This document shows, in pieces, positions 33,958 to 42,922 of a stretch of DNA of 64,000 nt. The notes below the pieces were generated by a model. That model made no database searches, had not been told where the DNA came from, and saw nothing but the letters and a program-made list of their open reading frames with translations. The position numbers were made by a program, and so were the translations under genes. Source of the DNA: Streptomyces hawaiiensis (GTDB lineage: Bacteria; Actinomycetota; Actinomycetes; Streptomycetales; Streptomycetaceae); the NCBI RefSeq assembly GCF_004803895.1, contig NZ_CP021978.1:1922001-1986000 (forward strand), read 5' to 3'. Numbering within the stretch: position 1 is the stretch's first letter; each line of letters begins with the position of its first letter.

Positions 33958-34325
33958 CTTGTGTCCTCCTGTGGGGGGTCGGCACGAGAGGTTGTGGGGA
34001 CCTCACGAGCCGGAAGGCTTCGTTGACGAGCGCCCACTATTCCGAGGACAACGGGGAGCACACAAGGGTGAGTTCGAGACGCGCGTAGACAGCGCTTCGC
34101 ACGCCCCCTCATTTTGACCGTCCACGATCAAAACGGACCCAACTCCCACGCGTTCACACTGCAAACATTACGGGTGAGTAATGTGCACGCACTCTACGAG
34201 GTCTACCCGTGGCTGAATTTCGCCCCTCCGGCGTCCAGTTCCGGAGGAGCCCGCACACAGCACAAAGCCCCCGCACGCGGTGCGTGCGGGGGCCGTGAAG
34301 TGCCGCGAACTGCCGCCGGGGGCGC
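33958..34325. other. Intergenic region upstream of the 33-kb protease
   Basis: 368 bp. Its left part should hold the protease promoter. 34165-34184 is an inverted repeat ACATTAC-N6-GTAATGT in a distinctly A/T-rich patch, a possible operator about 210 bp upstream of the protease start. The right end holds the terminator of the neighbouring protease. No reading frame looks coding. Confidence 0.55.
34267..34293 (-). terminator. Terminator of the streptogrisin B-like gene
   Basis: GCCCCCGCACGC pairs perfectly with GCGTGCGGGGGC around a 3-nt loop, 32 bp beyond the stop. On the minus strand it is followed by TTTGTGCTGTG. Confidence 0.9.
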
Positions 34326-35231
34326 CTAGTAGACGCTGACGCCGTAGGCGCTCAGGGCCTCCGTGACGGGCTGGAAGAACGTCGTGCCACCGGACGAGCA
34401 GTTGCCGCTGCCGCCGGAGGTCAGGCCGTAGGCCACACCGTTGCTGCCGTACAGCGAACCGCCGGAGTCACCGGGCTCGGCGCAGACAGTGGTCTGGATC
34501 AGGCCGGAGACGATGTCACCGCCGCCGTAGTTGACGGTGGCGTTGAGGGCGGTGACACGGCCGCTGTGCGTACCGGTCGTTGAGCCGTCGCGGATGACGG
34601 TGGTGCCCACGCTCGGGGTGGCCGCGCGCGTGATGTCCACGCCGTTCGCGGTGCCGGGGCGGCTGACGGACCCGCTGTAGCGCACGAGGCCGTAGTCGTT
34701 GCCCGGGAAGCTGGAGCCGGCGGTCGAGCCGATGACCGTGGTGCGGCCGGAGTTGGAGTACCAGGTGCCCGCGCCGTCGGTGCAGTGACCGGCGGTCAGG
34801 AAGTACTCGGTGCCGTTGCTGGCACGGACGTTGAAGCCGAGGGAGCAGCGCCAGCTACTCGCATAGATGGCGTCGCCGCCCTGGATGAGCTTGTTGAACG
34901 TGCCGGGGACGCGCTTGATCGTGAGCGCGTCGGCGTTGCCGCCGGCCTGCTGCTTGATCTTCGCTATCTCGGCCTGTGTGACCGTGCTGTCCACGGTCAG
35001 GAGCACACGGTTGGTCTTGCTGTCGACGGCCCAGGCGGTACCCGGGATGTCGGCCTTCAGCAACGAGCCGCTGGCGCTCTTGAGCTCCGCGGTGCTGAAG
35101 GTGGAGGGGGCGTCGGAGGCGTTCGCGCTGGGGATCGCGATCGCTGCGGCGGCAACGAGTCCGGTGGAAACGGCGATCAGCCGGGTCCGTCTCGAAATGC
35201 CACTGCGGGGGGTGGTGCGCTTGATCCTCAC
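34326..35231 (-). CDS. sprB: Streptogrisin B-like secreted serine protease
   Basis: 301 aa from GTG 35231, with GGAGG eight bases upstream. The VRIKRT opening matches streptogrisin B precursors. Signal peptide, short pro-region ([20 protein letters not shown]) and mature domain from about [20 protein letters not shown] follow. The catalytic triad is His in FLTAGHC, Asp in GNDYGLVRY and Ser in [10 protein letters not shown]. The C-terminal [17 protein letters not shown] is the family ending. It is a broad-specificity extracellular protease expressed with development in streptomycetes. The symbol is by family resemblance. Confidence 0.92.
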   Translation of the reverse strand: MRIKRTTPRSGISRRTRLIAVSTGLVAAAAIAIPSANASDAPSTFSTAELKSASGSLLKADIPGTAWAVDSKTNRVLLTVDSTVTQAEIAKIKQQAGGNADALTIKRVPGTFNKLIQGGDAIYASSWRCSLGFNVRASNGTEYFLTAGHCTDGAGTWYSNSGRTTVIGSTAGSSFPGNDYGLVRYSGSVSRPGTANGVDITRAATPSVGTTVIRDGSTTGTHSGRVTALNATVNYGGGDIVSGLIQTTVCAEPGDSGGSLYGSNGVAYGLTSGGSGNCSSGGTTFFQPVTEALSAYGVSVY

Positions 35232-35306
35232 TTTTCGTTCCTCCACAAAGGAAGTAGGGGGCCCTCGTGGGGTTTCGGGCCCGTGAGGCGCAGCCTGGGA
35301 CCGGCG

Positions 35307-35321
35307 GTTCGGATTCCGAAC
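35307..35321. promoter_or_regulatory. 15-bp palindrome upstream of the streptogrisin B-like gene
   Basis: GTTCGGA-T-TCCGAAC is a perfect palindrome with one central base, flanked by GGCG and CGCC that extend pairing past a single bulge. It lies 76 bp upstream of the start and could be an operator or a leader hairpin. Confidence 0.5.
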
Positions 35322-35415
35322 ACGCCGTGCCCCTGACAAGCGCTGAGGGGGAGTATTCGGCCGAACGGCCGGTCGGCGCAAGAGTGCCTTTCGGACTTCA
35401 ACCTTTGAGGGATCT

Positions 35416-35709
35416 TTACGAAGTCGCCCCCGCGGCCGGCTTCCGGGGCCCCCGCCCGCACGTCACCCGGAGGCCGCGGAACGCCCGGCGCGCGGCGGGC
35501 TCCGGGTCGAAGTCCCATACGCCCCACGCCCCCTCGCGCACCAGCACGACCAGCCGCCGCTCGCCGTACGCCGCCCGGGCCCTGCTCGCGGAGCCCGGGT
35601 TGGCCGCGAGCCGCACCTCACCACCGAAGGGCCGTCCGCCGACGATGAATCCGTCCGCCGCGGCGGCGGTCAGCCCGACCGCGTCCGGGGATGTCCGGAA
35701 GTCGACCAT
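35416..35709 (-). CDS. Hypothetical protein
   Basis: 97 aa from ATG 35709 behind GAGGA; the frame stays open upstream to 35817 but with less regular codons. Third positions are nearly all G or C from 35709 on. Sequence such as [20 protein letters not shown] and [30 protein letters not shown] looks like a folded small beta protein. No domain was recognised. It follows the DUF5685 gene with 210 bp between, and 35710-35919 holds nothing else recognisable. Confidence 0.5.
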   Translation of the reverse strand: MVDFRTSPDAVGLTAAAADGFIVGGRPFGGEVRLAANPGSASRARAAYGERRLVVLVREGAWGVWDFDPEPAARRAFRGLRVTCGRGPRKPAAGATS

Positions 35710-35919
35710 CCGGATAGTCCTCGAGCCTGAGGGTGCCCCCGCACTGGGGGAGCGTGCCGGCGAGCGCGAGGGGGCGTACGGCTGCGCGACAGCCGCGGGC
35801 GCGCTCGGCGCCGACACCGTCGCGAAGCACCGCTCGTGCCACCGCAGCCACCGCTGCCACCGCAGCCAGTCCTGGGCTGGCTCCGTTGCCCTACGCGCGC
35901 CCCTGCCACGCGGGGCGTG

Positions 35920-37158
35920 TCAGCAGTCGCACGGGCAGCAGCAGTCGCACCCGTCGCAGTCGCAGTCCCGGCAGACGCCCTCGCGCTTCTTGCGGGACCA
36001 CGGCCCCTCGTACTCCTTTGCGCAGCACAGCTTGCAGGTGCAGCACAGCAGCCAGAACATCCCGCAGCCGGCCCAGAACCCACGCCGGCGGGGTGGCTGG
36101 GGCACCGGCGCGCCCCCGCCGAACCCGCCCCCGCCGAACCCGCCTCCGCCGAACCCGCCGAACCCGTCTCCCCCACCGGCGTACGGAGGTACGCCACCGC
36201 CCGCGTACGGGTGGTGCGGGGAGCCGTAGGGCCCCTGCGGCGGCTGTCCGTGGGGTCCCTGCTGTCCATGGGGTCCGCCGCCCTGGTGGGAGGCGCACAC
36301 CGGCACCGTGCCGAACGCCCGGTCCACCGAGCGCCGCAGTTCGTGTACGAGCAGCAGATGCACGAGCTGCGCGTCGGCGAGCTCGGCGTCGCGCAGCGCG
36401 AGCCGAATGCCGTGCAGCGCGTCGTCGGCGAGCCGGCGGACCTCCGCGAGGGAGGTGCCGGTAGCGGCGATGGGGTTCCAGGCGCCTGACGCGACGTCAG
36501 TGTGCCGGTCCTCCACGGCGTCCAGCAGGTGCGCGAGGCGTCCGAAGAGCCGTCCGGCCTCGGCGAGCGGCCCGGCGTTGCGCGGCCGGCCGGCGAGGAC
36601 CGCCGTGTGCGCGAAGGCAGCGGCGGTCGCGGTCTCGGTCGGTTCGGTGACCGTCAGGAGCGGCGTCCCGGGCCCGGCCAGCGCTTCGATCCCGGCCTGC
36701 CGGTCCACGGCGTCGACCAGGAGGGCGGTGTCGAATCCCACAGCGGTGCCGCTCCGGGCGCCGGCCGTGTCCCAGCTCGCGGCGATCCGGTGGGCGGCAC
36801 GCGCCACCGGCCTGCGGGCCAACAGCCCGTCACCGTCGGTGACGTGATCGCGCATCTTCGCCGAGGCCAGCACCAGGGAGACGGCGGCTGCGAGCCGGGC
36901 CCCCTCGCCGTGCGCGACGGAGGCGGTGCGCATACCGCGCAGCGGGCACGGTCCGGCCGTACGCCGACCGGTCCCGTCACTGTCCGTCTGAGCCTCCGTC
37001 AAAACTGATATGAGAAGTCCGTCATAGTTCGTCACTATCCGCGCGAACTGTCCGTGGTCACCGCGCAGGGCGAGGCAGAGCCCGCACAAATGCGCCATCC
37101 ACTGGCTGGTGAGCTTCTCCCCGAGCCGGTGTCTACAGGGCCTGACGATTCCGAACAC
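35920..37158 (-). CDS. DUF5685 family protein with Gly-rich linker and C-terminal cysteine cluster
   Basis: 412 aa from GTG 37158 with GGGGGAG upstream. The N-terminal DUF5685 region (about 1-285, opening FGIVRPCRHRL and SQWMAHLCGLCLALRGDHGQF) is helical and holds conserved Cys. A Gly/Pro/His/Tyr linker with GGGGFGG repeats follows. The last 60 residues hold about 17 cysteines (LCCTCKLCCAK, VCRDCDCDGCDCCCPCDC) around a WSRKKREG patch. The tail may bind metal or be lipidated; membrane helices are absent. It is divergent from sflA. Confidence 0.82.
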   Translation of the reverse strand: MFGIVRPCRHRLGEKLTSQWMAHLCGLCLALRGDHGQFARIVTNYDGLLISVLTEAQTDSDGTGRRTAGPCPLRGMRTASVAHGEGARLAAAVSLVLASAKMRDHVTDGDGLLARRPVARAAHRIAASWDTAGARSGTAVGFDTALLVDAVDRQAGIEALAGPGTPLLTVTEPTETATAAAFAHTAVLAGRPRNAGPLAEAGRLFGRLAHLLDAVEDRHTDVASGAWNPIAATGTSLAEVRRLADDALHGIRLALRDAELADAQLVHLLLVHELRRSVDRAFGTVPVCASHQGGGPHGQQGPHGQPPQGPYGSPHHPYAGGGVPPYAGGGDGFGGFGGGGFGGGGFGGGAPVPQPPRRRGFWAGCGMFWLLCCTCKLCCAKEYEGPWSRKKREGVCRDCDCDGCDCCCPCDC

Positions 37159-37280
37159 AACGCTCCCCCGAGCTTCGTAACGACGCTGAGCTGCGGCATC
37201 GTATCGGTCCACGCATTCACCCGTACGCCCCGGCCGTCACCCGTACGCCGAGAAGAATCATATTTCACTCACAGTCAGCA

Positions 37281-37297
37281 GCCGTTTGGGAAACGGC
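37281..37297. promoter_or_regulatory. 17-bp palindrome between DUF5685 and sflA genes
   Basis: GCCGTTT-GGG-AAACGGC is a perfect palindrome about 123 bp from the DUF5685 start and 153 bp from the sflA start. The 291-bp divergent region also has an A/T-rich patch (AAGAATCATATTTCACTC) nearer DUF5685 that may be its promoter. Confidence 0.45.
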
Positions 37298-37449
37298 CCT
37301 TGGGACACACGGACTCTCGACGGAATCGCTGTGCACCAGTACCGTCACAAACCCCCCGTGCGGCGTCTATCCACTTGGCGCGCCATCCGCATCATGGACG
37401 ACCATAGGGATGCGGAAAGCAGAAAAGACCGCTGTGAGAGGAGGCGTCC

Positions 37450-37887
37450 ATGGGATCGGTACGCAAGGCAAGTGCCTGGCTTGGCCTCGTCGACGACAAC
37501 GAAGACGAGCGTTACTACGACGACGACTACTCCGATGGGGCCGAGCCCGGGGAGGCCTGGGTCACCGATCCGCGCGTCAAGGTGGCCTCGGACGTCGCCG
37601 AGGAGAAGGGCCGCCGCATCGGCACGGTGACCCCGGACAGCTTCCGGGACGCGCGCGCCATCGGCGAGCTGTTCCGCGAGGGCGTGCCGGTCATCATGAA
37701 CCTCACGGCCATGGAGGCCTCCGACGCCAAGCGCGTGGTCGACTTCGCGGCCGGGCTGATCTTCGGCCTGCGCGGTTCGATCGAGAGAGTGTCGACCCGC
37801 GTGTTCCTGCTGACCCCCGCCAACACGGAGATCGTCAACGGCGACCCGGCCGCGCACCGCACGGACGGCTTCTTCAACCAGAGCTGA
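37450..37887 (+). CDS. sflA: SepF-like cell-division/polar-growth protein SflA
   Basis: 145 aa, ATG behind GAGAGGAGG. An acidic N-terminal linker ([16 protein letters not shown]) follows an amphipathic start ([16 protein letters not shown]) that can bind membrane. The SepF core is [64 protein letters not shown]. It is shorter than the main SepF of the ftsZ cluster and lacks its C-terminal tail. S. coelicolor SflA, from memory SCO1749, is the matching paralog, reported to affect SepF assembly and branching. Confidence 0.9.
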   Translation: MGSVRKASAWLGLVDDNEDERYYDDDYSDGAEPGEAWVTDPRVKVASDVAEEKGRRIGTVTPDSFRDARAIGELFREGVPVIMNLTAMEASDAKRVVDFAAGLIFGLRGSIERVSTRVFLLTPANTEIVNGDPAAHRTDGFFNQS

Positions 37888-37912
37888 GGCAGGGCCGCTC
37901 ACCGGCCCTGCC
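37888..37912. terminator. Bidirectional terminator between sflA and acyl-CoA dehydrogenase
   Basis: GGCAGGGCCG pairs perfectly with CGGCCCTGCC around a 5-nt loop, starting right at the sflA stop and 25 bp from the convergent gene's stop. Confidence 0.82.
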
Positions 37913-37936
37913 CCCGCGCAGGGTTACCGGACCGGT

Positions 37937-39127
37937 CTACCGGAAGGCATCGAGTCCGGTGAGCGCCTTGCCCAGCACGAGCTGGTGCATCTCGACGGTG
38001 CCCTCATAGGTGAGCACCGATTCGAGGTTGGTCGCGTGCCGCATCACGGGATATTCGAGCGAGATCCCGTTGGCGCCGAGAATGGTCCGGGCCGTGCGGC
38101 AGATCTCGATCGCTTCCCGGACGTTGTTGAGCTTGCCGAAGCTGACCTGCTCGGGACGCAGGCGGCCGGCGTCCATACGCCGCCCCAGATGATGGGCGAG
38201 CAGAATCCCCTTGTGCAGTTCGACCGCCATGTCGGCGAGTTTGGCCTGGGTGAGCTGGAAGCCGCCGATGGGGCGCCCGAACTGCTCCCGTGACTTCGCG
38301 TAGTCGACCGCGGCCTCGAAACTGCTGCGGGCCGCGCCCATGGCACCCCAGACGATTCCGTACCGGGCGTGGGACAGACAGCTGAGGGGTCCGCGCAGGC
38401 CGGTGACCTCCGGGAGGACGGCGTCGGCGGGCAGCCTGACGTCGTCGAGCACGAGCTCGCTGGTGACGGAGGCCCTGAGGGACCACTTGTGCTTGATCTC
38501 GGGTGCGGAGAACCCTCCGCTGCCGGTCGGCACGACGAACCCGCGGATCCCGTCCTCGGTCTGCGCCCACACGACGGCGACGCCGGCGACGGAGCCGTTG
38601 GTGATCCACATCTTGCGGCCGTTGAGGATCCAGTCGGAGCCGTCGCGCTTGGCGTACGTGCGCATGGCGGCGGGGTCGGAGCCGTGATCGGGCTCGGTGA
38701 GCCCGAAGCAGCCGATGACCTCGCCGGCGGCCATACGCGGCAGCCACCGCTGCTTCTGCTCCTCGCTGCCGAAGCGGTGGATCGCGTACATGGCGAGGGA
38801 GCCCTGCACCGAGACGAGGGACCGGATCCCGGAGTCGGCGGCCTCCAGCTCGAGACAGGCCAGCCCGTACTGCACGGCCGACGCGCCGGCACACCCGTAC
38901 CCGTCCAGGGACATCCCGAGGGCACCGATCCCGCCGAGCTCCTCGGCCAGCTCCCGGATCCCCGGCAGCTCCCCCTTCTCGTACCACTCGGCGACATACG
39001 GCAGCACCCGGTCCGCGGCCCAGGCCCGCACGGTGTCCCTGATCCCGAGATCCTCGGGCTCCAGCAGGTCGTCCAGGCCGAGGGGATCGCCGGGATCGAA
39101 GGGAGGCAGCTTGGACGAACCGGACAT
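37937..39127 (-). CDS. Acyl-CoA dehydrogenase, glutaryl-CoA dehydrogenase-like
   Basis: 396 aa from ATG 39127, with GGAGGG eight bases upstream. The family blocks are CFGLTEPDHGSDPAAMRTYA (FAD/substrate), WILNGRKMWITNGSVAGVAVVWAQ, YAKSREQFGRPIGGFQLTQAKLADM, and the catalytic-Glu region YEGTVEMHQLVLGKALTG (E in TYEGT). The sequence is closest in pattern to glutaryl-CoA dehydrogenases, which oxidise and decarboxylate glutaryl-CoA in lysine and tryptophan breakdown; that assignment is inference. It stands alone. Confidence 0.9.
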   Translation of the reverse strand: MSGSSKLPPFDPGDPLGLDDLLEPEDLGIRDTVRAWAADRVLPYVAEWYEKGELPGIRELAEELGGIGALGMSLDGYGCAGASAVQYGLACLELEAADSGIRSLVSVQGSLAMYAIHRFGSEEQKQRWLPRMAAGEVIGCFGLTEPDHGSDPAAMRTYAKRDGSDWILNGRKMWITNGSVAGVAVVWAQTEDGIRGFVVPTGSGGFSAPEIKHKWSLRASVTSELVLDDVRLPADAVLPEVTGLRGPLSCLSHARYGIVWGAMGAARSSFEAAVDYAKSREQFGRPIGGFQLTQAKLADMAVELHKGILLAHHLGRRMDAGRLRPEQVSFGKLNNVREAIEICRTARTILGANGISLEYPVMRHATNLESVLTYEGTVEMHQLVLGKALTGLDAFR

Positions 39128-39615
39128 GATCGACACCCTCCGAAACTCTTTAACTAGCACCGCTAACCAAGACGCTACGACGCCCACCCACCCACGCACC
39201 ACCCGTAGCCGCCAACTGACCAGTCCTGGTCTCCCGCGGGGTCCCCGCGCCGCCCCGCGACTGCGAGCCATGGCCAAGCGGCAAAACGCCACGCCGGACG
39301 CAGGAAGACCCCCGCCCCGAGCACGGTCTCCCCGCGCCGGGAACCCCCACCGCGAGCACGGCAACCGGGCCGAAGCGCCGGACGCCGGGCATGGAAGCCG
39401 GGTGCGGACACCGGATGCCGGGTCAAGGGAGACGCGTGTCGAGGTGACAGCCAGTCGGTTTTCGGCCTGGGCGCGGTCCTGCCTCCTCCGGGCGCGGCCC
39501 AGGAGGTGCCCGCATGCGAGGCCCGCAAGCCGCCGACGGCGGCCCGCCCCCGCGGGCGACCTCCACCCCTTCAGGAGCGGTTACGGGCGGCGCGTGGGTG
39601 GGCGAAGAGGGGGGG
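39128..39615. other. Gene-less region between acyl-CoA dehydrogenase and MFS genes
   Basis: 488 bp. Upstream of the dehydrogenase start, 39145-39170 contains TAGC-ACC-GCTA in an A/T-rich patch, a possible small operator or promoter. The rest (39180-39615) is G/C-rich with repeated CCGGACGC/CCGGATGC words and no frame that looks coding on either strand. Confidence 0.5.
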
Positions 39616-41217
39616 TCATACCGAGACGCGTGACTCCGCCGCGTCCCTGGGGGCGGGCAACTCCACCGGCCCCGACTCGCACTGCATGACCCGCGGCAAC
39701 CGCAACGCCATCACCGCCCCCAGCAGCAACAACCCCGCACTCACCAGCAACGTCACATGCAGCCCGTGCACAAACGCATCCCGGGCGGCATGCCGCAAAG
39801 CAGCACCGGCAGACCCGCCCAGCCGCGCGGCGACCTCGTACGCCTCCCCCAGCGAATGCCCCGCCGAGGAGGACGCCGCCGCCGACACCCCCGGCACACC
39901 CGACAGCCCGGGCGCGTACGCCGCGTTCATCACCGTGCCGAGCAGCGCGATCCCGATCCCCGCCCCGAGCTGGTACGACGTCTCCCCGATCGCCGCCGCC
40001 CCACCGGCCTGGTCCTGCGGCGCCTCGCTCAGCATCGACTCGTACGCCCCGAACAGCGTCGTCTCCAGCCCGAAGCCGAGCAGCACGAACCCGCTCAGCA
40101 TCAGCGCACAGTCGTCCGTCCGGCCCAGCCCCGTCAGCAGCACCACCGCGAACGCCGTGAGGCAGAACCCGGCGCACACCATCCGCCGCGGCCCGAACCG
40201 CCGCAGCATCCGCGCCCCGGCCAGCCCGGCCGCCATCGCCGCGAACGTCAGCGGCAGCAGCCGCAGCCCGGTCTCCAGCGGCGACAGCCCGAGCACCAGC
40301 TGCAGGTACTGCGCGGCGATCAGTTCCAGGCCCACCAGCGCGAGCATCGCCAGCACGATGCACCCGACGGACGTGCTGAACGCCGGCCGCGCGAACATCC
40401 TGAGGTCGACCAGCGGATACGTCCGCCGCCGCTGCCGCCGTACGAAGCCGACCAGCAGCGCCGCGCCCACCACCAGTGGCAGCACGGTGAGCAGACTGCC
40501 CACCGACTCTCCGCCGCCGAGCCGCTTCACGCCCAGCACGACACCGAACAGCCCGGCCGCCGCCATCAGCGCACCGACCACGTCCCAGGGGCCCTTGCCG
40601 TCCCCCTTCGACTCGGGCAGCAGCAGTCGTCCCACCGGGAGGCTGACCAGCATCAACGGAATGTTGACGAGGAACACCGAGCCCCACCAGAAGTGCTCCA
40701 GCAGGAAGCCGCCGAGCAGCGGACCGACCGCCGCGCCCACCGCGGCCACGGCGCTCCAGATGCCGATCGCGAGCGCCCGCTCGCGCCGGTCCGGGAAGAC
40801 CTGCCGCAGGATCGACAGGGTCGCGGGCATGATCATCGCCCCGCCGACGCCGAGCAGCGCCCGCGCCACGATCAGTACCTGCGCGCTGTCGGCCAGCGCC
40901 GCGAGGCCGGAGGCGACGCCGAACAGCGTGTATCCGAGGAGCAGGACTCTTCGGCGGCCGACGCGGTCGCCCAGCGTGCCGAACAGGATCAGCAGCGAGG
41001 CGCAGACCAGTGGGTAGACGTCGACGATCCAGAGCAGCTCTATCCCGCCGGGCTTCAGGTCCTCCGTGACGGCGGGGACCGCCACGTGCAGCACGGTGGC
41101 GTCGACGGCGACCAGCAGCAGGCTGGCGCAGAGGACGACGAGAACCACCCAGCGGTTGGCACCGGCCCCGGCCGCCCTACGGCGCAGCGCTGCGGCGGCC
41201 GTGGTCGTCCCGGACAT
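39616..41217 (-). CDS. MFS multidrug exporter, DHA2 (14-TM) family
   Basis: 533 aa from ATG 41217 with GGGAGG seven bases upstream. Fourteen membrane helices are expected. MFS signatures are motif A GTLGDRVGRRRVLLLGYTLFG, motif C-like ALLGVGGAMIMPATLSIL and WSAVAAVGAAVGPLLGGFLLEHFWWGSVFLVNIPL, characteristic of DHA2 antiporters such as QacA/SmvA. The motif D Asp in VAVDATVLHVAVPA is present. It exports cationic or amphipathic drugs by proton antiport. No regulator is adjacent. Confidence 0.92.
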   Translation of the reverse strand: MSGTTTAAAALRRRAAGAGANRWVVLVVLCASLLLVAVDATVLHVAVPAVTEDLKPGGIELLWIVDVYPLVCASLLILFGTLGDRVGRRRVLLLGYTLFGVASGLAALADSAQVLIVARALLGVGGAMIMPATLSILRQVFPDRRERALAIGIWSAVAAVGAAVGPLLGGFLLEHFWWGSVFLVNIPLMLVSLPVGRLLLPESKGDGKGPWDVVGALMAAAGLFGVVLGVKRLGGGESVGSLLTVLPLVVGAALLVGFVRRQRRRTYPLVDLRMFARPAFSTSVGCIVLAMLALVGLELIAAQYLQLVLGLSPLETGLRLLPLTFAAMAAGLAGARMLRRFGPRRMVCAGFCLTAFAVVLLTGLGRTDDCALMLSGFVLLGFGLETTLFGAYESMLSEAPQDQAGGAAAIGETSYQLGAGIGIALLGTVMNAAYAPGLSGVPGVSAAASSSAGHSLGEAYEVAARLGGSAGAALRHAARDAFVHGLHVTLLVSAGLLLLGAVMALRLPRVMQCESGPVELPAPRDAAESRVSV

Positions 41218-41467
41218 GTACGTACCTCCCAGATGTTCCCTCGCGATCGGCGGGCTCACGGGGTGGGGGACGCCCCCGCGACTCGGCCGGAGAGGAGCGG
41301 TGGTCTCCGGCCCGCGCAAACGAAAAGCGAGTGACACGTCAGCGTACGCGAGTCCCCGACGGAGACCAGTGGCGGACCTCTCACACCTCCGGCGGGACGA
41401 TGTGGCGTACGCCACTCGCTCCTGTGTCGTCCACGCCCCGGTCGGCCGGGCGGTTCCGCCCCGGGTC

Positions 41468-41473
41468 GATAAT
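41468..41473 (+). promoter_or_regulatory. -10 element of a leaderless transcript
   Basis: GATAAT ends seven bases before GTG 41481, the spacing of leaderless streptomycete mRNAs. No convincing -35 or ribosome site is present. Confidence 0.6.
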
Positions 41474-41480
41474 CGGGCCC

Positions 41481-42695
41481 GTGACCGATCTTGAGACGCG
41501 CGCGGCCCCGCCCCGCGCCGGGGCGCTGCGCCGAGCGGCCCCGGCGCTCGCCGGGTACGCGGCTGTCCGCGCCCTGGGCCTGCTCGCCCTGTTCCTGTGG
41601 AGCGCGGCGCGGGACAAGAGCGCGTACACGCTGCTGACCGCCCGCTGGGACGCGCTCTGGTACGTCAGGGTCGCCGAGCTCGGCTACGGCTACGAGGTGC
41701 GGCTCGCCAACGGGGACGTGCACTCGAACCTGGCGTTCTTCCCGCTGCTGCCCTGGCTGGAGCGGCTGGTGGCGGCGGTGTCGCCGCTGTCGTACGCGGA
41801 CGGGGGGTTCCTCGTCAGCCTGTTCGCCTCGCTCGCCGCGGCCTGGGGGATCTTCGCGGTGGCGGACCGGGTGTACGGCCGCCGGGCCGGGGTGTGCGCG
41901 GTGCTGTTGTGGGCCGTGCTGCCGGTCGGGATCGTGCAGTCGATGGCGTACAGCGAGTCCCTGTTCACTGCGCTCGCGGCATGGTCGCTGTACGCGGTGC
42001 TGACCGGCCGCTGGGTGACGGCGGGCACGCTGGCCCTGCTCGCGGGGCTGACCCGTCCGGTGGGGCTGGCCGTGGTGGCGGCGGTGTGGGTGGCGGCGGT
42101 GGCCTCCTTCGTACGGAACCGGCGTACGGCCGACTCGGCAGACGACAGACGCACGGCCGAGCAGGACGCCCCGCGCGCCCCGGCCGGCCCCGGGACCCGC
42201 ATCCGGCGTGGGCTCGGCATGCTCCTGGCACCCCTCGGCACCGTCGGCTACGTGCTCTGGGTCGGTCACCGCACCGGCAAGGGCCCGCTGGGCTATCTGG
42301 ACGTCCAGGCCGGATGGCGCAACGGCTTCGACGGCGGATACGCCTTCGCCCGGTTCGTCGCCGAGAAGTTCACGTCGTTCCCGGCGGCTCTGGCCGGCGT
42401 GGGACTGATCCTCGGGGTGGCGTCAGTCATCTGGCTGTATGTGACCGGAGTACGTCAGCGCCAGCCGCTGCCGCTGCTGGTCTACACCGGGGTCGTGACC
42501 GCGCTCGCCCTGTGCGCGTCGAGCTACTTCGGCTCGAAACCGCGTCTGCTGCTGCCGGCCTTCCCTCTGCTGCTGCCCTTCGCGCGGTCCCTGGCCGGAC
42601 TGCGTATGCGCAGGTCAGCGATGGTGCTCGGGTCCGTGGCGGTCGCCTCTGCGGTGTACGGGGCGTTCTGGCTGAACGGCTCCGGTCCGCCCTGA
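41481..42695 (+). CDS. Membrane mannosyltransferase-like protein (GPI mannosyltransferase II/PIG-V-like)
   Basis: 404 aa, GTG start, probably leaderless. About ten membrane helices are visible. The first outer loop carries the GT-C signature (LLTARWDALWYVRVAELGYGYE) with the WDxxWY acidic motif, then HSNLAFFPLLPWLERLV and MAYSESLFTALAAWSLY, which are typical of PIG-V-like transferases. It probably moves mannose from a polyprenyl-phosphate donor to an extracytoplasmic acceptor; the acceptor is unknown. The PAP2 phosphatase gene next door could recycle the polyprenyl carrier. Confidence 0.85.
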   Translation: MTDLETRAAPPRAGALRRAAPALAGYAAVRALGLLALFLWSAARDKSAYTLLTARWDALWYVRVAELGYGYEVRLANGDVHSNLAFFPLLPWLERLVAAVSPLSYADGGFLVSLFASLAAAWGIFAVADRVYGRRAGVCAVLLWAVLPVGIVQSMAYSESLFTALAAWSLYAVLTGRWVTAGTLALLAGLTRPVGLAVVAAVWVAAVASFVRNRRTADSADDRRTAEQDAPRAPAGPGTRIRRGLGMLLAPLGTVGYVLWVGHRTGKGPLGYLDVQAGWRNGFDGGYAFARFVAEKFTSFPAALAGVGLILGVASVIWLYVTGVRQRQPLPLLVYTGVVTALALCASSYFGSKPRLLLPAFPLLLPFARSLAGLRMRRSAMVLGSVAVASAVYGAFWLNGSGPP

Positions 42696-42922
42696 CCCGC
42701 TGTGAGCGCAAGGGGAATTCCGCCCCATGCTCCGGTGAACGAATTCAAAAGCGCAATAAAACCCGCATCCGGAATGATCAAAGGAATTGAAGGCCACAGC
42801 GTCCGGCGATTGCAGATTCGCTGGAAATAAACCTCCGCCTGAGAGGAATCCCACATCACATCGTCATCACAAAGCCGTTGATTCGCCGGGGATCTGAGCT
42901 CACTCGCTGTAACGTCGATTGG
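42696..42922 (+). promoter_or_regulatory. A/T-rich promoter region of the PAP2 gene with a leaderless -10
   Basis: This 227-bp gap is the most A/T-rich part of the area (ATTCAAAAGCGCAATAAAAC near 42743). TAACGT at 42910-42915 lies seven bases before GTG 42923, a typical leaderless promoter. No terminator for the preceding gene is visible. Confidence 0.5.

Noticed and set aside
39175..39528. Minus-strand frame upstream of acyl-CoA dehydrogenase
   Set aside because: Irregular codons, low-complexity product and no ribosome site; treated as non-coding.
42735..42830. 31-codon frame starting GTG in the A/T-rich gap
   Set aside because: It has no ribosome site and poor G/C at third positions, and it lies in a promoter-like region.
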